From contig PKZM01000148.1 in NCBI GenBank assembly GCA_003133065.1, positions 7,892 to 40,700 on the forward strand: 32,809 bases of DNA. The letters are read 5' to 3'. The stretch is from Acetobacteraceae bacterium. GTDB taxonomy: Bacteria > Pseudomonadota > Alphaproteobacteria > Acetobacterales > Acetobacteraceae. The notes under the pieces are model-generated. The model was given only the letters and a program-made list of their open reading frames with translations. It was not told the DNA's origin and ran no database searches. Each line of letters starts with the position of its first letter. Positions within the stretch are counted from its first letter, which is position 1. Shown here piece after piece: positions 1 through 8,398 of this stretch. A program made the position numbers and the translations under genes.

Positions 1-780
1 TCCCGTCAGCAGCCCCGCGGGGCTCACCGGTACATGCTTCATCGTCACCGCATCGTCCACATTCCCGCCTACCACCGTCAGCACCCCGGGGGTCACCTGC
101 ACCACCAGGTCGCAATGCGCGGGAAATGGGTCCACCGTCGGCAAATCCGCAAAACTCAGTCCGGCGGACTTGCCCCGCGCGAGGCACATCAAATCCCCGG
201 CCATGGGCGCGTAAGCCTGCGGCGGATAGGCACGCAGCACCTTCGTCGTCCCGAGCACGGCCGCGTTGATGTAAGTGGAGTGGTTGGGCGAATACGGGAA
301 ATCAGCCCCGGCACCGGCAATCCGCATGACATAGGAAATGAACGCGGCCGACCACGCATAGGTCCCGTCGTCCTCCGCCGGAAAAACCACGCCGGCCTCG
401 TCATGCTTGCCGGTCCATGAGACTTCGCGCTCGCCCGGATCCTGGCCAACCCACCAATACTCGCCCACGCGTTGCCATAGCCCAGGCTCACGCTCCGGCT
501 TCAGCTCCGGGGGCGGGTGCGGCCGCGTGCCGGGCGGATCGTCGTCGACCGTCTGCCCAAACAGACGCCATTCCCGCATCGCTATGGCGATAGCATCCTC
601 GCGGGCGAAGGGCTCCCACGGCACCAGCGCGAAGGGCGGCACGTGATCGTCCGCCACCATGGGGCCATGCACGATGCGGCCTTGGGTTTTGGGCGTGACA
701 CCGGGGCCTTTTGGGTGGGGGGTGGTACAACCGACCACAAGGAGAGAAAGAAAGACTTCTTTTTTGAAAAAAAGAAGCAA
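1..780 (-). CDS. DUF2272-domain lipoprotein, 3' end outside window
   Basis: The frame is open from a TTG at 780 to the window edge, so only the first 260 codons are visible. The N-terminus reads as a lipoprotein signal: two lysines at residues 6-7, a hydrophobic stretch, then LLVVGC with the lipobox cysteine at residue 18. The body contains EYWWVGQD, a block around YAWSAAFISYVMRIAG, NHSTYINAA and, near the cut end, VVGGNVDDAVTMKHVPV. I recognise this order as the DUF2272 family, whose function is not established. The first in-frame ATG is at 660, which would remove the lipobox, so I prefer the TTG. That TTG and most of the signal peptide lie inside an AT-rich repeat arm (756-789), which is odd. 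No clear Shine-Dalgarno precedes it. The protein is probably anchored in the outer membrane facing the periplasm. The family call is fairly secure and the start is not. Confidence 0.7.
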   Translation of the reverse strand, partial: MLLFFKKEVFLSLLVVGCTTPHPKGPGVTPKTQGRIVHGPMVADDHVPPFALVPWEPFAREDAIAIAMREWRLFGQTVDDDPPGTRPHPPPELKPEREPGLWQRVGEYWWVGQDPGEREVSWTGKHDEAGVVFPAEDDGTYAWSAAFISYVMRIAGAGADFPYSPNHSTYINAAVLGTTKVLRAYPPQAYAPMAGDLMCLARGKSAGLSFADLPTVDPFPAHCDLVVQVTPGVLTVVGGNVDDAVTMKHVPVSPAGLLTG

Positions 781-874
781 AAAACTTTTGACTGTTGGTG
801 CGCGACTCGCCGGCAGCGTGTGCCCGGGGAATAAAGGCTTTTTGGTTCTTTTTTTCAAAAAAGAACGCTCTTCC
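745..874. repeat. Intergenic repeat, copy 1 (inverted pair)
   Basis: The left arm is at about 745-792 and the right arm at 833-874. Each arm carries a dyad of CTTCTTTTTT and AAAAAAGAAG (or a GTTC/GAAC variant) followed or preceded by CAAAAAACTTTT or its complement. The A/T ends face each other across a GC-rich spacer that resembles the spacer of the copy at 16651-16780. The left arm overlaps the start of the DUF2272 gene, and the right arm abuts the stop of the solute-binding protein gene. Confidence 0.9.
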
Positions 875-1699
875 TCAGCATCTGACCTTGTGGATTTTCG
901 GGTCATACCCGGACAGCCCCGGCACTCCGTAGCCGGGCACCAGCAGGTTCTCCAGATCCTCCGCACCCGGCTCCCGCCCGAACCAGGCTTTCGACAAGCG
1001 CGCCACCGTGCCGTTCTGCTTCAAGCACCGTAACGCATCCTCCACCTCATCGCGTAATTCCACATCGGCTTTGCGCACCGCAGCACTCTCATGCGTGCGA
1101 GTCTCGGGTAATGACATGCCCGCCACGTAACCCGGATCATGGGCTGCCGCATATAACTGGATCGGGCTGCCGCTGAGGCTCACATCCGCCTCATGCCGCA
1201 TCACTGCCTGCGTTGCCGCCAGTGCGCTGGGCGTGGGCGTTACCGTAAAGCCATAGCGTTGCGCGTTGCGAAGCGCCCAATCGGCATAGGCGCTCCCCTC
1301 CCGCACCGCCAGACGCCGTCCTTTCAGATCCCCGAACCCCCGCACCATCTCTCCGGCCCGCGACCCGAACTGGAACTCCGACCATACATATCCTTCCGTC
1401 AGCAGCATCCCGGCGGCGCGGTCCGGCGTCGCGTTGATCGGGCCAGGCAACAGATCGTAGGTGCCTTGCTCCAGCCGCTTGAACAGCGGCGGGGAGGGCG
1501 AGATCTCGAACACGATCGGCCGCTGCATCCGCGCCGCGATGGCCCGGAACAACTCCACCGTGAAGCCGGTCAACCGACCGCCTTGCTGCACCACGAACGG
1601 CTTCGCATCAGCGACCACCCCCGCCCGCAAGGGGGCTTCCCCCGCCCGCAGCGGCGTCGCTACCAGACACGCCATGAGCACGAGTGAGTGCCGACGCAT
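875..1699 (-). CDS. Family-3 extracellular solute-binding protein
   Basis: This 274-residue protein begins with an arginine-rich N-terminus and a hydrophobic signal peptide ending near ATPLRAG. The mature part follows the SBP_bac_3 pattern. RAGVVADAKPFVV forms the first strand, GRLTGFTVELFRAIAARM the first helix, and YDLLPGPINATPDRA the segment that usually precedes the hinge. LKGRRLAVREGSAYADWAL starts the second lobe. KQNGTVARLSKAWFG is the typical C-terminal helix. Such proteins bind amino acids or small organic acids in the periplasm for an ABC importer. No permease or ATPase gene is adjacent, so this is an orphan binding protein and the ligand cannot be read from sequence. Its stop codon abuts a repeat arm. 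Confidence 0.85.
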   Translation of the reverse strand: MRRHSLVLMACLVATPLRAGEAPLRAGVVADAKPFVVQQGGRLTGFTVELFRAIAARMQRPIVFEISPSPPLFKRLEQGTYDLLPGPINATPDRAAGMLLTEGYVWSEFQFGSRAGEMVRGFGDLKGRRLAVREGSAYADWALRNAQRYGFTVTPTPSALAATQAVMRHEADVSLSGSPIQLYAAAHDPGYVAGMSLPETRTHESAAVRKADVELRDEVEDALRCLKQNGTVARLSKAWFGREPGAEDLENLLVPGYGVPGLSGYDPKIHKVRC

Positions 1700-1850
1700 G
1701 ATCCCCTCGCACCTCCAGACACCCCATCAATGCAAACGCCTCGGCCGTTGGCAAGGCAAGCGCGCCAAAGGCGCAGACCTTGGCCCTCCCCGCTATCGGC
1801 AATCCGCTCCGGGGTCGACGCCCCCACGCCCCCAGAGTAAGTAACCCGGC

Positions 1851-2381
1851 ATGTTCGACTTTTCCTTTCCCGAAATCGCGCTCATCGGCGTGGTGGCGCT
1901 GATTGCCATCGGGCCGAAAGACATGCCGGTGGCGATCAGGGCCATCAGCGACACGGTGAAAAAACTCCGCCGGATGGCCAGCGAGTTCCAAGGGCACGTG
2001 GACGAGATGATACGCGACGCCGATCTCGGCGAGGTGAAATCCACCTTTGACGAACTGCGCAGCATGAACCTGAAAAACACCATCAATCGCGCCATCGACC
2101 CCGATGGCATGGTCCGCACCGCTTTTGCCGATCCTTTCAAGGATCGCCGCGTGCCGGGTGTGGTGGCGCCGCTCGATCAACCTGCGATCGCCGCCGGCCG
2201 CCCCGTTCCGGCACTTCCCCTACCTGACGAGACGGACCTGCCGGAGCCACCCGCCTTCATTCCGCCCGGAGCGGCACCGCCGGTTGCCATGCTGCCCCCT
2301 ATCCCGGCTCCGCCCGCCTTTATCCCCCCGCAAGTCGCCCCGCCCGAACCCATGCCCACCGACACCACGCAGGGCCACTGA
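1851..2381 (+). CDS. tatB: Sec-independent protein translocase subunit TatB
   Basis: This 176-residue protein starts MFDFSFPEIALIGVVALIAIGPKDMP: one N-terminal membrane helix (about residues 5-20), then the conserved GP hinge and an amphipathic helix rich in Lys and Arg. TatB pairs with TatC to form the twin-arginine signal receptor in the inner membrane. The C-terminal third is a long Pro/Ala-rich tail (from about residue 110), common in alphaproteobacterial TatB and probably disordered. The gene lies 3 bases before tatC on the same strand. No tatA is visible upstream. The preceding 150 bases hold no gene I can support, so TatA must be encoded elsewhere. Confidence 0.93.
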   Translation: MFDFSFPEIALIGVVALIAIGPKDMPVAIRAISDTVKKLRRMASEFQGHVDEMIRDADLGEVKSTFDELRSMNLKNTINRAIDPDGMVRTAFADPFKDRRVPGVVAPLDQPAIAAGRPVPALPLPDETDLPEPPAFIPPGAAPPVAMLPPIPAPPAFIPPQVAPPEPMPTDTTQGH

Positions 2382-2384
2382 TCC

Positions 2385-3176
2385 ATGCCTGCCGACGCCC
2401 AGGGCCCGGACCACGATCCCATCAACGACAAGCCGATGCCCCTGCTGGAGCATCTGATCGAGCTACGCCGCCGTCTGCTCTGGTGCGCCGTTGCGTTCGT
2501 GATCGCTTTCTTCGTCTGCTATCACTTTTCCGGTCCGATCTACTTCTTCCTGGCCCAGCCGCTGGCCGCCATCATGCGCCAGCGCGGCGAGCAGCCGCAT
2601 CTGATCTACACCGCGCTCTACGAAGCCTTCTTCACCTACCTCAAGGTTGGATTTTTCGGCGCTACCTTCATCGCCTTCCCGGTGATCGCAAGCCAGGTGT
2701 GGCTGTTCGTCGCGCCAGGCCTGTATCGCAGTGAACGCCGCGCCTTCGCGCCCTTCCTCATTGCAACCCCGGTGCTGTTCGTCGCCGGCGCGGCCCTGGC
2801 CTATTATTTCGTGTTCCCTTTCGCTTGGCGCTTCTTCCTGAGTTTCCAGACAACGGGCGGCCAGGATGGGCTGCAGATCGAATTGCAGGCCAAGGTGAGT
2901 GAATACCTGGCCCTGGTGATGAAGCTGATCCTTGCGTTTGGCATTGCCTTCCAACTGCCCGTGCTGCTCACCCTGTGCGCCAAGGTCGGCCTGGTCTCCT
3001 CGCGCGGCCTGAAACGCTACCGTCGCTATGCCTATGTGGGCTGCTTCATCATTGCGGCCGTGCTCACCCCGCCCGATGTGATCACCCAGACCGGCCTCGC
3101 CGTGCCGCTGATCCTGCTCTACGAAGTCTCCATCTTCGCCGCCCGCCTGGTGGAACCCAAACCGGTCGACATCTGA
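2385..3176 (+). CDS. tatC: Sec-independent protein translocase subunit TatC
   Basis: This 263-residue polytopic membrane protein begins with a short acidic leader and then [16 protein letters not shown], the signature cytoplasmic N-terminus of TatC that contacts the twin-arginine motif. Six hydrophobic segments follow. The first periplasmic loop contains [15 protein letters not shown], and the first cytoplasmic loop contains [16 protein letters not shown], with the conserved glutamate of the signal-binding site. It forms the core of the Tat receptor complex with TatB. Its stop codon overlaps the serS start by one base (TGATG at 3174-3178), so the two genes are probably translationally coupled. 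Confidence 0.95.
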   Translation: MPADAQGPDHDPINDKPMPLLEHLIELRRRLLWCAVAFVIAFFVCYHFSGPIYFFLAQPLAAIMRQRGEQPHLIYTALYEAFFTYLKVGFFGATFIAFPVIASQVWLFVAPGLYRSERRAFAPFLIATPVLFVAGAALAYYFVFPFAWRFFLSFQTTGGQDGLQIELQAKVSEYLALVMKLILAFGIAFQLPVLLTLCAKVGLVSSRGLKRYRRYAYVGCFIIAAVLTPPDVITQTGLAVPLILLYEVSIFAARLVEPKPVDI

Positions 3177-4450
3177 TGCATGATATCCGCGCCATCCGCG
3201 CAGACCCTGCCGCTTTCGAGGCGGCGATGGCCCGGCGCGGCCTTTATGATGTAGCCGCCCCCCTGCTCGACCTGGATGCGAGCCGCCGTGCTGCCCTGAC
3301 CGTGGAGCAGGATTGGCAGGCCCGCAGTAACGCCACCGCCCGCGAATTTGGCCAGCGCAAGCGGGAGGGGGCTGAAACCGAAACGCTTCTGGCCGCCATC
3401 GAAAAGCTGAAGCGCGAGAAATCCGCCATCGAGCGGGTCGCCGCCGAGGCGGAGCAGGCGCTGCAGGAAGCGCTGGCAAAGCTGCCCAACGTGCTGGATG
3501 CGGACGTACCGGATGGCGCGGACGAAAAATCCAACATGGAGATGAAGCAATGGGGCATGCGGCCCAGCTTCGATTTTCCGGCGCGCCAGCATTTTGAACT
3601 TGGCGAGGCGCTGGGGCTGATGGATTTCGAGCGTGCGGCCAAGATCGCCGGCAGCCGCTTCACCGTGCTGCGCGGCCCGCTCGCGCGGCTGGAGCGTGCG
3701 CTCGGTCAGTTCATGCTGGACCTGCACACCGGCGAGCACGGGTATGAGGAGACGGTGGTGCCGTCGCTGGTAAACGATGCTGCCGCCTACGGCACCGGCC
3801 AACTGCCCAAATTCGCCGAGGATCTGTTTCATACCACCGATGGGCGGTGGCTGATCCCGACTGCCGAGCTGCCGCTCACCAACCTCGTTGCCGGCGAGAT
3901 TCTCCCAGAGAAATCCTTCCCCATTCGCCGCACGGCGCTGACGGACTGTTTCCGCAGCGAGGCGGGTGCGGCGGGGCGTGATACGCGCGGCATGTTGCGC
4001 CAGCACCAGTTCCGCAAGGTGGAGCTGGTGACCATTGCCCATCCCGATCGTAGCCTGGTCGAGCATGAAGCCATGACGCGCTGTGCCGAACGCGTGCTGG
4101 AGCTGTTGGAGCTGCCGTATCGCCGCATGCTGCTGTGTACAGGGGATACCGGGTTCGGTGCGGCCCGCACCTATGATCTGGAGGTATGGCTGCCGGGGCA
4201 GGGGGCTTGGCGGGAGATCAGCTCCTGTTCCAACACCCGCGCCTTTCAGGCCCGGCGGATGAACGCCCGCTTCCGCAGCGAGGATGGCAAGACCATCGCG
4301 CATGTGCACACGCTGAACGGCTCGGGTGTTGCCGTTGGCCGCGCGCTGATTGCGGTGATGGAAAACTACCAGACCAGGGATGGCGCTATCCGCATCCCCC
4401 CCGCCTTGCGCCCCTACCTGGCCGGCCAGGACCTGATCCAGAAGGCGTAG
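3176..4450 (+). CDS. serS: Seryl-tRNA synthetase
   Basis: This class II aminoacyl-tRNA synthetase of 424 residues charges tRNA-Ser and is expected to be cytosolic. The start [22 protein letters not shown] is the standard SerRS N-terminus. A long charged coiled-coil arm for tRNA binding spans about residues 30-105. Motif 2 is seen as [18 protein letters not shown] (about residue 255) and motif 3 as [18 protein letters not shown] (about residue 382). A longer frame is open upstream into tatC, but only the ATG at 3176 gives the family N-terminus. A fragment of this gene (4261-4297) is repeated at 5441-5477. Confidence 0.96.
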   Translation: MHDIRAIRADPAAFEAAMARRGLYDVAAPLLDLDASRRAALTVEQDWQARSNATAREFGQRKREGAETETLLAAIEKLKREKSAIERVAAEAEQALQEALAKLPNVLDADVPDGADEKSNMEMKQWGMRPSFDFPARQHFELGEALGLMDFERAAKIAGSRFTVLRGPLARLERALGQFMLDLHTGEHGYEETVVPSLVNDAAAYGTGQLPKFAEDLFHTTDGRWLIPTAELPLTNLVAGEILPEKSFPIRRTALTDCFRSEAGAAGRDTRGMLRQHQFRKVELVTIAHPDRSLVEHEAMTRCAERVLELLELPYRRMLLCTGDTGFGAARTYDLEVWLPGQGAWREISSCSNTRAFQARRMNARFRSEDGKTIAHVHTLNGSGVAVGRALIAVMENYQTRDGAIRIPPALRPYLAGQDLIQKA

Positions 4451-4466
4451 CGGCGCCGGCATCGCG

Positions 4467-4585
4467 CCCAAACAGATCAAAGTTTTTTGCTTCTTTTTTT
4501 CAAAAAAGAAGTGTCTTTCTTTATTTCCGCTGCGCGGGGCCTTCTTTCTTGAAAGAAAGAAGCAAAGAACTTTTATCTGTTTGGG
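4467..4585. repeat. Intergenic repeat, copy 2 (inverted pair, opposite order)
   Basis: Two arms lie in the reverse order to copy 1. The outer ends are the complementary CCCAAACAGAT and ATCTGTTTGGG and the purine/pyrimidine ends face inward, so the whole locus is one large imperfect palindrome. The second arm has the CTTTCTTGAAAGAAAG variant of the dyad. It separates serS from the lipoprotein gene at 4603. Confidence 0.88.
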
Positions 4586-4602
4586 TGTGTGGTGGGGGAA
4601 CG

Positions 4603-5403
4603 GTGGTGACAACATGGCGTGATTGGGCGTGCATCGTTGCGGCCGCGGCGGTGCTGGCGGGGTGCAACATGAGCGCGGTGCAAACCAGTTCGGGCTCGGA
4701 TTATCTGGCGCGCACGCCCGCGATCGGTCTGCCGCCGGCCGCGGCTGGGGAGGCCACCACCAACCTGAACGAGGCCGTGCGCCGCGCCGCGGATGTGGAA
4801 CCGACCCTGCAATTCCCTACCAAGATCTGCCTCGCGCGCATCGAGCGATTCGGGCTCACCGAGCCGCCGCCCGATGAACTCGCGCAGTGGGAGCAGCTCA
4901 GCGAAAAGCTCGGCCCTAGCGTGGGCGAATTCGCCGTGCTCAACCCCCTCGTCGCGTCGCTCGCCGCCACAACCTACACCCATCCGGCCAACGAAGCGCC
5001 GCTCGCCCGCATGGTCGCCGATATCCGCCTCGGCGCCGCCCGCGAGCATTGCGACACCGCCTTCATCTACGAACCGAGCGCCACCGGCAAAACCAGCAAC
5101 ACGCCGTTGCAACTGCTGGACTTGACGATCGTGGGCTACTTCATTGTTCCCTCCACCGGCGTGCAGGCCGATGGCACTGTGCAGGCGCTTTTGGTGGATG
5201 TGCGCAGCGGCTACCCCTATGCCCAGCTCACCGGGCAGAGCCACAACGAAACCTTCACCACCGGCAACACGCGCGGCAACGCCATGGTGAGCCACGAGGA
5301 CATCGCCCGCCTTTCCGCTGTGGCTGACTTGATCAAGAAGATCCCGGACACGATCAGCACGCTGCGCACCCGGCTGTCTGATCGGAAAAGTAGCGAGAAA
5401 TAG
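4603..5403 (+). CDS. Uncharacterised lipoprotein
   Basis: The frame has no ATG near its start. Two adjacent GTG codons at 4603 and 4606 follow a GGGGGAA Shine-Dalgarno-like tract at about 4594-4600 and give VVTTWRDWACIVAAAAVLAGC, a lipoprotein signal with the lipobox LAGC. The mature protein is about 245 residues. Visible segments include TKICLARIERFGLTEPP, LQLLDLTIVGYFIVPSTGV and ALLVDVRSGYPYAQLTG. The last two resemble a beta-rich core seen in several uncharacterised bacterial lipoproteins, but I cannot name a family. It is followed by repeat copy 3. The reading frame is open further upstream through the repeat and the end of serS, and I regard that as chance. Confidence 0.72.
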   Translation: MVTTWRDWACIVAAAAVLAGCNMSAVQTSSGSDYLARTPAIGLPPAAAGEATTNLNEAVRRAADVEPTLQFPTKICLARIERFGLTEPPPDELAQWEQLSEKLGPSVGEFAVLNPLVASLAATTYTHPANEAPLARMVADIRLGAAREHCDTAFIYEPSATGKTSNTPLQLLDLTIVGYFIVPSTGVQADGTVQALLVDVRSGYPYAQLTGQSHNETFTTGNTRGNAMVSHEDIARLSAVADLIKKIPDTISTLRTRLSDRKSSEK

Positions 5404-5440
5404 CCCTTTTGCGTTTGACAGCCGCCAGGGCAACGGCATT

Positions 5441-5477
5441 GAACGCCTGCTTCCGCAGCGAGGGTGGCAAGACCATC
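5441..5477 (+). repeat. Duplicate of an internal serS segment
   Basis: These 37 bases match serS 4261-4297 at 35 of 37 positions, exactly 1180 bases downstream. In serS they encode [12 protein letters not shown]. Here they form no gene. The match stops exactly where repeat copy 3 starts (CCCAAACAGATAAAAG), the same sequence that starts the repeat after serS. This looks like a remnant of a recombination or duplication event involving the repeat. Confidence 0.75.
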
Positions 5478-5560
5478 CCAAACAGATAAAAGTCTTTTGC
5501 TTCTTTTCTTCAGAAAAGAAGACTCTTTCTTCTTGCCCCTCCGTGGGTCTTTCTTCTTGC
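5477..5560. repeat. Intergenic repeat, copy 3 (one arm plus partial)
   Basis: It begins CCCAAACAGATAAAAG and continues through the dyad TTCTTTTCTTCAGAAAAGAA, a diverged form in which a C/G pair interrupts the T and A runs. A second partial pyrimidine run (TCTTTCTTCTTGCC) occurs twice at about 5524-5560, suggesting a decayed second arm. Confidence 0.8.
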
Positions 5561-5676
5561 CGCTCTCCGGCGGGTCCATCAGGGCCGCGGTTGTAGGCGG
5601 GCGGCGTACGCTAAAATACGGTTGCAGGCCGGGGTGGGCTTCGTTACGCTGAGGTGTAATCTCGGGTCATGGAACC

Positions 5677-6336
5677 ATGCCGCTGGGTCGTTGCGACATA
5701 TGCGCGTCCAAGTTGCGGCTCGGCCGGGTCGTTTGCGATCGCTGCGGCGCGCGGAAGAGCCGCACCAAGGCGATCCTGGGCACGGTGGTGCTGCTCCAAG
5801 CCGTCACCATCGGCATATATATGTATGTCACCACGACGTTCGCTGATCCGATGAAGCATGTGGAGGGCGGCACGCGTGCCGTTATCCCCGTTGCCTTGAA
5901 CTCGCCCATCCCGCCCGCCGGCTGGTTGTATTACGAAACGCGCGACGATCTGGTGGGGGATGTCACCCGGCACGCCCGTGTCCTCAGCCTGAGCGATCCG
6001 CAATCCGGCAAGCCGAGATCCCATGGCAGCACCGGCGTTCTGGAACTGCGGGCCAGCCTGATCTACGGCAACAGCGTGATCATCACCCTGCGCCGCCAGG
6101 CCTTCGATAACGTGGACGAAACCTGCGTTTTTCACGCGCAGTTCGATGCGGAGGATCCGGTCATTTTCAAGGCCGCCGGTGCGGCCGACACCGACACGGC
6201 CACCTTGATCGTTGTGGACACCAAACACTTCCTGCGTGCGCTGCTCGGCGCGCACACGCTCTCGGTCGATGCCCACCTTTCGCCCAACACCGAACGCATC
6301 GCGAGCTTCGACATCACCGGCCTGCGGTGGAATTGA
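5677..6336 (+). CDS. Zinc-ribbon membrane protein of unknown function
   Basis: This 219-residue protein has three parts. The first is an N-terminal four-cysteine zinc ribbon (C6, C9, C20, C23 in CDIC...CDRC). Next comes one hydrophobic segment at about residues 31-52 (ILGTVVLLQAVTIGIYMYV). The last is a C-terminal domain of about 165 residues that is beta-rich by composition and probably extracytoplasmic (STGVLELRASLIYGNSVIITLRR). The topology would place the zinc ribbon in the cytosol. I do not recognise the C-terminal domain. No strong Shine-Dalgarno is visible, and the ATG at 5677 is chosen because it gives the intact zinc ribbon. Codon use is GC-rich, like the core genes and unlike the next gene. 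Confidence 0.7.
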   Translation: MPLGRCDICASKLRLGRVVCDRCGARKSRTKAILGTVVLLQAVTIGIYMYVTTTFADPMKHVEGGTRAVIPVALNSPIPPAGWLYYETRDDLVGDVTRHARVLSLSDPQSGKPRSHGSTGVLELRASLIYGNSVIITLRRQAFDNVDETCVFHAQFDAEDPVIFKAAGAADTDTATLIVVDTKHFLRALLGAHTLSVDAHLSPNTERIASFDITGLRWN

Positions 6337-6380
6337 GAGAGGCAGCACGTACAACATAATTCATCTTGGAGCTAACCCCG

Positions 6381-7015
6381 GTGGCAATCATTGATGTAAC
6401 GACCCAAGGCGTGGTTGCGGGTTCCAGCCAGGAAGTACGCCTTCAAAAAATAGCATATATATCAATGTTGGTCTCGGTAATGGGGGAGATTCAGTATTTG
6501 GCCCTCCTGTAAAAACGTCAATTGTCATCGTAGGCTGCGGTTTTGCACCAGGTTCATCAAGTTACACGCCGTCGAGGTCTACGCCCTACGTGCAGATCGT
6601 CGAAGGAGGGGGTCTTTATCAGGTAACGCAGTGGGGCAACTCCTGGCATTCTGCACTTGAAATGCCATCCTTTCGGGGGCCGATTGCGGGGCCATACGCG
6701 CTCGCATCGTCACAGGTTGTGTTCAATGGCACCGGCTCTGTCGGCGGCTACTGCTCACTCAACGCCTCTTGTTTTAATGTTCAAAGCGTTTACAAGAATG
6801 CCGTCGGAAATTATACAATTAATTTTCAGAAGTCTCTTTCGGATAATGTTTACGCGGTTCTGGGCTCTTTCGCGGGTATTGGCTTCTTTTCAACCTGGGT
6901 CACACTCGAGACTGCTGTGACTGTGCAGCTTTTCAATTCATCTGGCAATGCAGCGGACATCAACTACATTTCTGTGGTTACGTTCGGGAGCAATGATTTG
7001 ATAAGGGGTATGTAG
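6381..7015 (+). pseudogene. Phage tail-fibre-like protein, frameshifted near its start
   Basis: A GTG at 6381 with GGAG 9 bases upstream starts a frame reading VAIIDVTTQGVVAGSSQEVRLQK, which hits TAA at about 6510. From the A6 run at 6445-6450 the -1 frame is open to TAG at 7015. It continues sensibly as NSIYINVGLGNGGDSVFGPP. The C-terminal half contains VQSVYKNAVGNYTINF, then SDNVYAVLGS and ISVVTFG. This arrangement recalls the C-terminal domain of phage tail fibres and collar proteins (VxSVxRNxxGxYTVNF...YAVxGS). Joined, the protein would be about 210 residues. The shift could be a mutation, an assembly error or slippage on the A run. Base composition is lower in GC than its neighbours, which fits acquired DNA. 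The phage link is by motif memory, not by search. Confidence 0.5.
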
Positions 7016-7027
7016 TAAGAGGTGGGC

Positions 7028-8389
7028 TTATCTGATGATCGCTCGGCGATCTTTCAGATGCGTTCGATACAAAGCTATCATATCATAGAAGGCCCGCCAC
7101 AGACCTACCAATATGACTGCCGTCAGCGCTATTATAACGGGCTCAATAGACAGACGAAAACGCATGTTCTCTCCGCCATCACCAATGCTGAATATCAGAA
7201 GCCCATAGAGGCTCGTTGGTATCAGAAAAATCACTCCACGGCTCAAGTAGTTTGATTTTCGGCGCCGGCGACGCAAACAGTCAACGACGACTAAAAGTGG
7301 TAGCAAAAAATGCAATGCAAGAATGCTTAAAGCATCTAGAGGAGCAAGGCTAAGTGTCCCAAGGTTTGCTTCGCGGCCAGGCTGTGCGCCCACGCCGAGT
7401 GGGTTTAGGGCAACTTGCTGTTTCTCGCTGAAGCCGCGACTCAACAATCCTGGGAACGGTCTATCAACGGGCTCCACGTATAGCAAGTTCCAAGCGAACA
7501 ACGCAGAATGATCCGCTATACGCTGCCAAAGAAACTCGTACCCCTTCCGAAAGTGTTGAAGAAAGAGGAGGGGGTGAGCTTTCGTGAAGCGGACGACCGC
7601 TGTCCTCCACGCATCCGACTCGGCCGCTATTGAGGGCAAGTTCCAGGGAGCTTGGTAGCCAAGCCGATCCGTCATCTCCTCATCTTGCTTGACCAGGCTC
7701 GGGGGTAGAGACTGTCTCTTGCTTACCTCGAATGGAAAGGTATAATGATGACCAATGGCCTGGAACCACGGCGGATAGATGCCGCTCGGCGCGTCAGCGA
7801 TATCTTTCAAGATCAAAAGATCCTGATTCGCCCAGAATACGCCTTTAGCCATGTTCATTCCGGTCCAGCTTGAATCCTCCATCGTAAACCTGTTCAATGC
7901 CACCCAATTTTTGGCAGCCCAACCGCCCTGCAACACAAGAATAGGTAATACAAGCGCAACTATGCTCCTTGTTCTCAGGAACATGACCGCACCTGGAAGT
8001 ATCGCGAGCGGAAAGAAATTTAATGAGGACCTTGTAAGAGCTGTAAGGGCAGCCAATGTGCCGAGCACGCCAGAGTTGGTAATTGTGTCGGCATCGTTCC
8101 GTTGGGCTAATCTGCACGCCTGCCAACAACAGGCCAAGGTACCCAGCATGCCGAGGTCTTCATAAAACATTTGTCCATAGAAGGCATATTCAGTTACAAG
8201 GAGATCAGTGGATAGTAAGAACCACAGTGAAAACAGCAACGCGATAGCGTTGCTATTTACTAACCGCCTGATCAGGGAACAAAGAAGTACGCCGGCCAGC
8301 AATGATATTATCCCCTGCATCGCGCAGAGAATCTCTGCCGTTCGAAATGGCCAACCTCCAGCGGTGGATGACGGGATCGCGGTTATCAT
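7028..8389 (-). CDS. Polytopic membrane protein, glycosyltransferase-like, probably 5'-truncated
   Basis: The 453-residue frame has about nine hydrophobic segments in two clusters (roughly residues 25-170 and 345-440). A hydrophilic extracytoplasmic loop of about 130 residues lies between them and contains WTGMNMAKGVFWANQD. This shape fits GT-C type membrane glycosyltransferases or related dolichyl-phosphate-sugar enzymes. Those enzymes normally have a first membrane helix and an acidic loop before the point where this frame begins (TAGGWPFRTAEILCAMQG). The ATG at 8389 lies directly beside repeat copy 4, and no start with a ribosome site is seen further upstream. I infer that the 5' part was lost, with the repeat marking the break. 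GC content is low for the window. No function can be assigned. Confidence 0.6.
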   Translation of the reverse strand: MITAIPSSTAGGWPFRTAEILCAMQGIISLLAGVLLCSLIRRLVNSNAIALLFSLWFLLSTDLLVTEYAFYGQMFYEDLGMLGTLACCWQACRLAQRNDADTITNSGVLGTLAALTALTRSSLNFFPLAILPGAVMFLRTRSIVALVLPILVLQGGWAAKNWVALNRFTMEDSSWTGMNMAKGVFWANQDLLILKDIADAPSGIYPPWFQAIGHHYTFPFEVSKRQSLPPSLVKQDEEMTDRLGYQAPWNLPSIAAESDAWRTAVVRFTKAHPLLFLQHFRKGYEFLWQRIADHSALFAWNLLYVEPVDRPFPGLLSRGFSEKQQVALNPLGVGAQPGREANLGTLSLAPLDALSILALHFLLPLLVVVDCLRRRRRKSNYLSRGVIFLIPTSLYGLLIFSIGDGGENMRFRLSIEPVIIALTAVILVGLWRAFYDMIALYRTHLKDRRAIIR

Positions 8390-8398
8390 CGCGGCGGT

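Noticed and set aside
756-789. Repeat arms as classical Rho-independent terminators
   Set aside because: The stems are almost entirely A/T with few GC pairs and are not followed by a U-run on either strand. A terminator role remains possible only through other mechanisms.
3119-4615. 498-codon minus-strand frame opposite serS
   Set aside because: It is antisense to a certain gene, His/Gln/Arg-rich, and has no family motifs.
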